Positions 1 to 5,909 of a stretch of 5,909 nucleotides of DNA are shown piece by piece. Location of the stretch: positions 1-5,909 of the forward strand of contig JALNVG010000155.1 in the NCBI GenBank assembly GCA_023227685.1, in the 5' to 3' direction. The notes beneath the pieces are model-generated. The model saw only the letters and a list, made by a program, of their open reading frames with translations. It was not told the DNA's origin and made no database searches. Both the position numbers and the translations under genes were made by a program. Origin of the DNA: Bacteroidaceae bacterium. GTDB taxonomy: Bacteria; Bacteroidota; Bacteroidia; Bacteroidales; Bacteroidaceae. Each line of letters starts with the position of its first letter. Position 1 is the first letter of the stretch.

Positions 1-1643
1 ATATATATTCCGGTTGCCAGGGTAGCGTCATCTGTTATGCCGTTTCCCTTATAAGAAAGGGATCCGTTACTGCCACCAAAAAAATAATCCCAAGAATTAT
101 TTAAATAAATTTTAAAGCCGGATTTAGATGCTTTCGAAATGGTAACTGTGCCGGTGAATGTGGTAGGTGCTTCTGAGGAAGCCGTAAGTGCAACCATAGT
201 CCAGTCATCATTAAATCCGGCATAAGATACATTTGTTACTGCGGTCAATGCGTAAGTCAAATTTGTTATTGAGGCATCAAATAAATATAATCCGGCTGTA
301 GGTGCAGGGATATTTCCACCTGCTGCTACGAGTGTTCCACTTGCCGAAGTACCATCTGAAGTTCCATAATTACTACTCCAATCTTCTTCTGCCGTATAGA
401 ACTGATAGCCATATAGTGAATTTACATTGAGCACAGTCGCATAGGCCAGATTATCTTCATCATATAAAGTCAGATAATTATCAAAGGTCCAACTACCGCC
501 ATTGTTTCCGTCATCTATTCCGGATATCCAAAGCTGCCGACTGACTGTATTATCGGATATTGCATCGGTTACCGTACAACTGTATGACTTCGGGTTACTT
601 AAATCCAATACTAAAGCTACTTTACCTGTTTTTTTCACATTGATTTGAATATTAGTGGCGTTGCCTGTGCCAAAGGTAATATTTTCTCCGCTTTGTGCAA
701 AGGAAATTGCCGTACTTATTGCGGAGGCATCAGTAGTGCCCGTTATGGTATTGTATTGAGCACCGGTTCCTGATATTTGCACTGTGATGGTTCCTGTTTT
801 ACTGGCAGTATAATTATAATACCACTTGTTATGCGAACGGTCGTAAGTCATATCGCCTTTCAAGTCTCCTGTTAGTGTCAAAGTCGGAATGTAAAGTGCA
901 CTCCATGTGCTTGAGATTGTATTTAAATCAACATAATAACATCCTCCTTGTCCGGGGAACCAACAACTCCATTTACTGTCATTCGAAGAGAGAACAAATA
1001 CATGACCGTCTTCGCCGTAATTGCCCCATGTTGTTTTATCACTTTCTTTCAAATAGAAATTATACCAGGCCGTAGCACCTATGAATCCTAAATATTTGCC
1101 ATTTGATTCTGCCGAATATAGTGTGATACCGGTATCTTCGCTTTTGCTGTTGAGAATATAGCCTACGCTCATATCTATTTGATATGGGGTTACTGTTATG
1201 GTGACTATATTGCTGTAAACAGGGTCTTCATTGGAAGCTATTGATTGCTTGATACGGAAATACACAGGGGTAGCCTCACCGGGAGTGGCACCCAAATTCT
1301 TTGCAAGCGTATTTAATGCAGAACCCGTGAAAGCAGCCGATAAGGAAGTTTCGGTTATTTCGGTTTTTATTGCGAAATCTTCTGACAAAGAAACTTGCAA
1401 CGTTACACTTAGTACGTTTGGTGCAGAAGCCGTGGTATCACTGACTACAAGGTTGGAAGTTGACCAGGCAAGAGAAGTCACGATATTATCATCCACTTCT
1501 TGTGATAGTACAATATTTGTTTCGGTGGCAGCCAAATCACCCGATTTCAATCCTGTCATGTAGATCAAATCTCCGTCTTTATCGCAGGCAGCAAGTACTA
1601 TCAGACCAAAAACTGATAAGAGTATTTTATTTATTATTTTCAT
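1..1643 (-). CDS. SusE/SusF-type surface glycan-binding lipoprotein (3' end cut by window edge)
   Basis: The frame runs from ATG at 1643 to the left edge without a stop: 547 residues visible. A lipoprotein signal follows the start at once (MKIINKILLSVFGLIVLAAC, lipid-modified Cys20), then acidic DKDGD, which fits the Bacteroidota surface-export signal. Residues about 26-155 form a SusE-type N-terminal Ig-like domain: NIVLSQ, LAWS, FTGSALNTLAKNLGATPGE (105-123), VYFRIKQ, YSNIVTITVTPY. Then come four beta-rich segments resembling SusE/SusF binding modules: A about 158-250, B 251-361, C 368-466, D 467 onward. C opens LWISGIDDG; D contains GFKIYLNNSWDYFFGG (509-524), typical of the last module in this family, so perhaps only 15-40 residues are missing. 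Known SusE and SusF are about 390 and 485 residues, so this protein is longer. It probably holds polysaccharide at the surface beside SusC/SusD. Similarity to the uncharacterised DUF5111/DUF5114 families is possible but unchecked. The ligand is unknown. Confidence 0.92.
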   Translation of the reverse strand, partial: MKIINKILLSVFGLIVLAACDKDGDLIYMTGLKSGDLAATETNIVLSQEVDDNIVTSLAWSTSNLVVSDTTASAPNVLSVTLQVSLSEDFAIKTEITETSLSAAFTGSALNTLAKNLGATPGEATPVYFRIKQSIASNEDPVYSNIVTITVTPYQIDMSVGYILNSKSEDTGITLYSAESNGKYLGFIGATAWYNFYLKESDKTTWGNYGEDGHVFVLSSNDSKWSCWFPGQGGCYYVDLNTISSTWSALYIPTLTLTGDLKGDMTYDRSHNKWYYNYTASKTGTITVQISGTGAQYNTITGTTDASAISTAISFAQSGENITFGTGNATNIQINVKKTGKVALVLDLSNPKSYSCTVTDAISDNTVSRQLWISGIDDGNNGGSWTFDNYLTLYDEDNLAYATVLNVNSLYGYQFYTAEEDWSSNYGTSDGTSASGTLVAAGGNIPAPTAGLYLFDASITNLTYALTAVTNVSYAGFNDDWTMVALTASSEAPTTFTGTVTISKASKSGFKIYLNNSWDYFFGGSNGSLSYKGNGITDDATLATGIY

Positions 1644-1655
1644 ATCGATATCGAT
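1644..1655. repeat. 12-bp perfect palindrome abutting the SusE-like start codon
   Basis: ATCGATATCGAT is its own reverse complement and consists of two tandem ATCGAT units. It fills most of the 18-base gap between the susD-like stop codon and the next ATG, ending directly against that ATG. In mRNA it could form only a 4-bp stem with a 4-base loop, too weak for a terminator. It might lightly structure the initiation region or be chance in A/T-rich sequence. The palindrome itself is certain; any function is speculative. Confidence 0.35.
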
Positions 1656-1661
1656 TTATTG

Positions 1662-3230
1662 TTAATAGTTTTCATTATGTAAATTCGGGTTGGCAGAGAG
1701 TTCCGTAGCAGGAATAGGATAGATGTTATATTTCGAATCTACGGATGTACCGTCTTTTACGCCACCTTTCCATTGCCAGATATAATCGGAGGTTGTAAAC
1801 TCTCCATAACGAATTAAGTCTGTTCTACGAGTGCATTCCCAATAAAGTTCACGGCCGCGCTCATTTAAAATGAAGCTAAGTGTAAGTTTATTATCGTTGA
1901 TATTTCCAGCCGTACTTCCGTATGCCCGTTCGCGAATAGTATTGACATAACCGAGCGCATCGCTTTTTGTTGCGCCCGTTCCACCACGAAGTACTGATTC
2001 GGCCAACATCAAATAAACATCAGATAGACGGAACATGGGATAATCGGTATTCACGCCGTCGGAACCTGTGTTGGATGCAGTCTCTCCGGCATCTGTCAGA
2101 TTGGTCCATTTTGTTACTAAATAACCATCGGACTGGTTATCAAGTTCATCAAGATATTGAGTTTGTCCTTCAGTAAAGAATAGAGCACGTTGATCACCGT
2201 CTTCAAACAAGGCGGAGATTTCTCCACGTACACGGAAAGAACCCCAACCGCTGGTGACACCATAATCGGCAGGATTTTCATAATCGGAAGTGCTGCTCAT
2301 TGCTCCACAGACAATATAGGTGGTAGCACCCCAAGACATCGTATGTTCTGCATCGACGCAAAGCGGAAAAATAATTTCATTTGTTCGCTTATTGTTATCT
2401 GCATTGAACAAAGCCTGATAGTTGGAATTTAATGAATATCCATCTTTAATGATCTTATTGCAATATGTAATGCAATCTGTATAATGATCTTCGCCCGTAT
2501 AGACTTCGGCATTCAAATAAAGTTTGGCTAATAATGCCCATGCTGCAGCCTTTGGGGCATGACCGTACACACAATCATTTTTATCGGGCAAAGCATCTTC
2601 GATATCTTTTAATTCTGATTCGATATAAGAAAAAATTTGAGAAGCCGTGTAACGCGGAGGAGTGTAGGCGCCTACGGGATCGGTTTCGGTAACAAACGGA
2701 ATATTGCGATATAAGTCCATGGCATGATAATAGGCTAATGCGCGCAGAAAGCGTGCTTCGGCAGCATATTGCCTAATTACGGTCTGCTCATCCGTAGTAA
2801 ACGAGCTGATCTTATTGTCTGTTGAGTTGCGTAAGAATTCATTGCAAAGAGTAATGGTGTAATAGATGTGGTAATATGTATCGCTTACCCACGGATCACT
2901 GTCGTCCCAAGAGAGATAGGAGATATTTGTCATGTTGTCGCCCTCAAGCCAGGTAGAAGCTAGTTCATCTGTCCCGGCCTCTTGAAGATTAAAATAACAG
3001 CGCATATAATCGTACCCGCTATTGCTGCTGATGTCGGCATTACCGCCGCCTTTTTCCTGGCCACAAATAACAAAGGAAGCATAGAGCTTGGCTAGGACAG
3101 CTTTGTAGTTGGCAACTGATGTATACACATCGGCTGATGTCGTTTCGGTATTTGGCGTTTGGTCTAGTTCGCCTGCACAAGAAACGAGCATTGATGCAAC
3201 TACTATAATTGTATAAAACTTATTTTTCAT
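1662..3230 (-). CDS. susD: SusD/RagB-family surface glycan-binding lipoprotein, starch-SusD-like
   Basis: Complete 522-residue lipoprotein that, by family knowledge, sits on the extracellular face of its SusC partner, binds glycan and acts as a lid. The ATG at 3230 is followed directly by a lipoprotein signal (MKNKFYTIIVVASMLVSC, lipid-modified Cys18, then AGELDQ), which fixes the start. The helical TPR-like core is visible in AEARFLRALAYYHAMDLY (158-174) and AAAWALLAKLYLNAEVYTG (228-246). The C-terminal SusD_RagB part includes FRLSDVYLMLAES (400-412), NERGRELYWECTRRTDLIRYG (456-476) and YNIYPIPATEL (501-511). The closest protein I can recall is B. thetaiotaomicron SusD: TRRTDLIRYGEFTT (467-480), WQWKGG and YPIP match it nearly in register. 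Aligned from memory, R77, W94, W300 and W329 fall at its starch-contacting R81, W98, Y296 and W320. Alpha-glucan binding is therefore plausible, but related SusD groups bind other glycans. The gene lies 22 bases after susC and 18 before the SusE-like gene. Confidence 0.97.
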   Translation of the reverse strand: MKNKFYTIIVVASMLVSCAGELDQTPNTETTSADVYTSVANYKAVLAKLYASFVICGQEKGGGNADISSNSGYDYMRCYFNLQEAGTDELASTWLEGDNMTNISYLSWDDSDPWVSDTYYHIYYTITLCNEFLRNSTDNKISSFTTDEQTVIRQYAAEARFLRALAYYHAMDLYRNIPFVTETDPVGAYTPPRYTASQIFSYIESELKDIEDALPDKNDCVYGHAPKAAAWALLAKLYLNAEVYTGEDHYTDCITYCNKIIKDGYSLNSNYQALFNADNNKRTNEIIFPLCVDAEHTMSWGATTYIVCGAMSSTSDYENPADYGVTSGWGSFRVRGEISALFEDGDQRALFFTEGQTQYLDELDNQSDGYLVTKWTNLTDAGETASNTGSDGVNTDYPMFRLSDVYLMLAESVLRGGTGATKSDALGYVNTIRERAYGSTAGNINDNKLTLSFILNERGRELYWECTRRTDLIRYGEFTTSDYIWQWKGGVKDGTSVDSKYNIYPIPATELSANPNLHNENY

Positions 3231-3252
3231 GATTCAATTCTTTTTTAACAGG

Positions 3253-5909
3253 TTAAAAATTTAATCCAAGGCTCAGAGAATAGGTGCGTGGACGGGGATA
3301 AAAGGTATTATCCATACCATTCGGCACTTCCGGATCAACACCGGAATAGTTTGTGATAGTAAATACATTTTGCATCAATGCGCTGACATTCAAACTGAAC
3401 CATTTGCAGATATGACCGAAATTATAACTTAATGACAAGTTATCCATTTTCAAGAATGAAGCATTTTCAACGTAATAGTCACTTAAAAACTCACGGTTTG
3501 AGAAACCCGTTTTCAGATAGCTTTTTGACAAATTATTCAATTGAGAAGAGTTATAAGACATTGTGCTCCATGCACCGGTATCCATTGACATGCCATTATA
3601 TACATAATTGCCTATATTGGCACGGAAACTCATACTTAAGTTCCATTTCTTATATCTTAAAGAAGTGCTCAACCCGAGGATGCAAGATGGGTCCGGAGAA
3701 TGATAGTGATACAAGTCGCTTGAATTTATCTGACCATCATTGTTAATGTCGGCATAAGCACCCTCGATAGGTTTTCCCGTCGTATCATACAGCTGATGAT
3801 AAACATAGAACATATATGGTTCGTAGCCTTCACTCAGCACTTGAAAATAATAGCTGTCAATAGTAGGACCGACGGAAGTATTTGTTGTTTTAGTACCTTT
3901 GACAAGCGAAAGGTTTTTGATTTTCTTTTTTTGCCATGTAGCATTCATACTGATATCCCAAGTTATATCTTTCGTATCAATAGGTGTTATGCTCAAAGAA
4001 GCTTCAATGCCATGGCTATTCACATTACCCACGTTGGTCAGAATGGTTTTATCGAAATTCGTACCTGCGGGAGCCGGAACAGTAGCCAACAAATCTTTGG
4101 TTTTACGAGTATAGTAATCAAAGCTACCTTTAATTTTGTCTTTTAGCAAACCGAAATCAAAACCTACATTATAAGAGGTGGTTGTTTCCCATTTCAAATT
4201 GGAGACATAAGCTTCGGGACGATAAGTGTACACAGATTCATCACCGAATTGATATTGTGCACCGTCCTGGCTGATGGTGTATACGGGAATATAATTGTAA
4301 TTACCTATACCGTCTTGCTGACCGGTCATACCATAGCTGGCACGAAGTTTCAAGTTGCTTAGAATAGGATTGTTTTTTAAGAAATCTTCCTCGGTTACTC
4401 TCCAGCCCAAAGCTACAGAAGGGAAAGTACCCCAACGGTTATCTTTGCTGAATCGTGATGTACCATCGCGACGAACCGTTGCCGTAAGCAAGTATTTGGA
4501 ATCATAGGAATAATTCAGACGACCGTAATAAGACATCAATACATGACGCTGGTCGGTAGCAGCTGTTTTGCTTTCAACTTCTTGAGCCACATTATATTGC
4601 GAATAAGCATTTGATTTACTAATCCATTTTTGGAAATCATAACCGACGGTGAAGTCAACATTGCTTTTTAATTGATCAAAATACTTGGAGTAATTTAAAT
4701 AGGTAGTCAGTAGACGATTGCTATTCTTTTGAGGACCGTAACTATAATCGCGTCCACCTGTAGTGTTATATAAAACAGCCTTGGCAGGAACGAAGATAGA
4801 ACCTTTGCCTTCAGCATAATCATAGCCTACAGTAGCATGAAATTTCAAGTCAGGAAGGAAAAACATTTTATAATCTACATCAAAATTGCCGACAATACGT
4901 TTTACAGTACTTGTTGAGTTATATTGTTTCAACAAGCCCAGTGGATTACAGATGGCGTTGGTAGCCGGTTTCCCATTATTGCTATCGATGGCTTCATTAT
5001 ATCCACCGAAATCTGTATTACCGGAATAAACACCGATGGTCGGATTGTATGTAGCTGCACCCCAGATGGCATCGGTCTTGGCAAAACGGTTATTATTATA
5101 TGAGCCCTTCAAATCCAAATTCAGTTTCAGGTTATTGTCGAAGAAAGACGGTGATAAGGAAAGATTCCCGGTGTATCGTTCTGCATTATCAGTCTTCAAA
5201 ATACCATCCTGATTATAATAGCCTAAAGAAATACGAGCCGGAAAATTCTTTTTCAATTGTCCGGATATACTTAAATTGTTATCCGTACCAAAGGCTGTTT
5301 TATAAATCTGGTCATACCAATTTGTATTTTTATCACCTAATAAAGCCTTTTGAGCATCAGTTCCTTTTGTTTCAACAACATTGATAAATTCTTTGCGTGA
5401 AAGCATATCAGGCATGTTTGTTTTGGTTTGTATGGAATTGGTGCTGTTAAAGCTGATTTTCACCTTGCCGCTATTTCCTTTTTTTGTTGTAATGATAATG
5501 ACTCCGTTGGATGCACGTGAACCGTAGATCGCTGTTGAAGAGGCATCTTTCAAGATTGTCATGCTCTCGATATCATTCGGATTAATCAAACTCAGGAAGT
5601 TGCTACTGTTACCGCTGATGCCACCGATTTCCAAGGGTACTCCATCAAGCACAATAAGAGGGTCATTACTGGCATTTAACGAGGCGCCACCACGAATACG
5701 AATAGTACTTCCGGCTGTTGGCGATCCGCTGTTACTCATGATTTGCACGCCGGAAACTTTACCGTTGATCAATTGCTCCGGAGAACTGATTAATCCTTGG
5801 TTGAATTCTTTGCTGTTTACGTTGGAAACGGATCCGGTAAGGTCACTTTTTCGTTGTGTTCCATATCCGATAACGACTACATCGTTCAGTAACTGAGATT
5901 CGGATTTCA
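3253..5909 (-). CDS. susC: SusC/RagA-family TonB-linked outer-membrane transporter (5' end cut by window edge)
   Basis: Outer-membrane beta-barrel that, by family knowledge, imports oligosaccharides with energy from TonB-ExbBD and is capped by its SusD partner. The frame is open to the right edge, giving 884 visible residues; family members are usually near 1000, so the signal peptide and the carboxypeptidase-regulatory-like N-terminal domain are missing. The first in-frame start-like codon (TTG at 5772) is not the true start, because conserved plug sequence precedes it. Visible residues 8-20 read NDVVVIGYGTQRK, the hallmark just before the plug. The plug continues with INGKVSGVQI (about 47-56), PLIVLDGVPL (83-92) and LKDASSTAIYGSRASNGVI (119-137), the SusC/RagA signature region. 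The rest is barrel, with typical late elements: DINNDGQINSSD (720-731), FYPRPRTYSL and a terminal phenylalanine. It ends with TAA, 22 bases before the susD-like gene, and is surely co-transcribed with it. Substrate cannot be read from this protein alone. Confidence 0.97.
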   Translation of the reverse strand, partial: KSESQLLNDVVVIGYGTQRKSDLTGSVSNVNSKEFNQGLISSPEQLINGKVSGVQIMSNSGSPTAGSTIRIRGGASLNASNDPLIVLDGVPLEIGGISGNSSNFLSLINPNDIESMTILKDASSTAIYGSRASNGVIIITTKKGNSGKVKISFNSTNSIQTKTNMPDMLSRKEFINVVETKGTDAQKALLGDKNTNWYDQIYKTAFGTDNNLSISGQLKKNFPARISLGYYNQDGILKTDNAERYTGNLSLSPSFFDNNLKLNLDLKGSYNNNRFAKTDAIWGAATYNPTIGVYSGNTDFGGYNEAIDSNNGKPATNAICNPLGLLKQYNSTSTVKRIVGNFDVDYKMFFLPDLKFHATVGYDYAEGKGSIFVPAKAVLYNTTGGRDYSYGPQKNSNRLLTTYLNYSKYFDQLKSNVDFTVGYDFQKWISKSNAYSQYNVAQEVESKTAATDQRHVLMSYYGRLNYSYDSKYLLTATVRRDGTSRFSKDNRWGTFPSVALGWRVTEEDFLKNNPILSNLKLRASYGMTGQQDGIGNYNYIPVYTISQDGAQYQFGDESVYTYRPEAYVSNLKWETTTSYNVGFDFGLLKDKIKGSFDYYTRKTKDLLATVPAPAGTNFDKTILTNVGNVNSHGIEASLSITPIDTKDITWDISMNATWQKKKIKNLSLVKGTKTTNTSVGPTIDSYYFQVLSEGYEPYMFYVYHQLYDTTGKPIEGAYADINNDGQINSSDLYHYHSPDPSCILGLSTSLRYKKWNLSMSFRANIGNYVYNGMSMDTGAWSTMSYNSSQLNNLSKSYLKTGFSNREFLSDYYVENASFLKMDNLSLSYNFGHICKWFSLNVSALMQNVFTITNYSGVDPEVPNGMDNTFYPRPRTYSLSLGLNF

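Noticed and set aside
1..9. ATATATAT dinucleotide run at the left edge
   Set aside because: It is coding sequence (Gly-Ile-Tyr codons on the minus strand) in the last SusE-like module and too short to be a meaningful microsatellite.
875..1075. Plus-strand 66-codon open frame
   Set aside because: It is antisense to module A of the SusE-like gene, which has an uninterrupted frame with family-typical sequence.
1231..1563. Plus-strand open frame of 110 codons
   Set aside because: It lies wholly antisense to the N-terminal Ig-like domain of the SusE-like gene, has no recognisable domain and no start context; it is a shadow frame.
3231..3252. Possible promoter or terminator between susC and susD
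   Set aside because: The 22 bases have no inverted repeat with a U-tract and no TTTG/TAnnTTTG-type Bacteroides promoter; it is an ordinary short operon gap.
3432..4146. Several plus-strand open frames of about 70-116 codons opposite susC
   Set aside because: Their translations are low-complexity or Cys/His/Ser-rich with no family resemblance, while the opposite strand encodes clear SusC barrel sequence.
5561..5896. Plus-strand open frame of 111 codons at the right edge
   Set aside because: It is antisense to the conserved SusC plug; the regular Leu/Ile/Pro content reflects the complement of plug codons, not a real protein.
1..5909. A novel defence, RNA or mobile system hidden in the window
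   Set aside because: Both strands were read through; nearly every base belongs to three recognisable Sus-family genes, with no direct or inverted repeats, recombinase, RNA gene or array.

Overview
The window is a piece of a Sus-type polysaccharide utilization locus from a member of the Bacteroidota, most likely Bacteroides or a close relative. The evidence is a SusC-type TonB-dependent transporter next to a SusD-type lipoprotein, lipoprotein signals with small or acidic residues after the cysteine, A/T-rich gene starts without a Shine-Dalgarno sequence, and a SusE-family lipoprotein downstream.

All three genes are on the minus strand and should be read from right to left. First (5909 to 3253) is a SusC-like outer-membrane transporter whose first roughly 100-150 codons lie beyond the right edge. 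After a 22-base gap comes a complete SusD-like surface glycan-binding lipoprotein (3230 to 1662, 522 aa). After an 18-base gap comes a SusE/SusF-type surface glycan-binding lipoprotein (1643 to 1), which stays open to the left edge and lacks only its C-terminus. The gaps hold no recognisable terminator or Bacteroides -33/-7 promoter, so the three genes look like one operon. No stretch over 300 bases lacks a gene, and almost every base is coding.

By analogy with the starch Sus system, SusC and SusD form a lidded importer complex in the outer membrane, and the SusE-like protein captures glycan beside it. The SusD protein resembles, by recalled sequence, the starch SusD of B. thetaiotaomicron, including aromatic residues at the positions of its starch-binding arc. 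This hints at an alpha-glucan or similar substrate but does not prove it. No glycoside hydrolase, regulator, RNA gene, mobile element or CRISPR array is present; the enzymes and regulator of the locus must lie outside.

The system type is well known. The points most worth a second look are the SusE-like protein, which appears to carry four binding-type modules in an A-B/A-B duplication, and the all-tryptophan version of the SusD binding arc.
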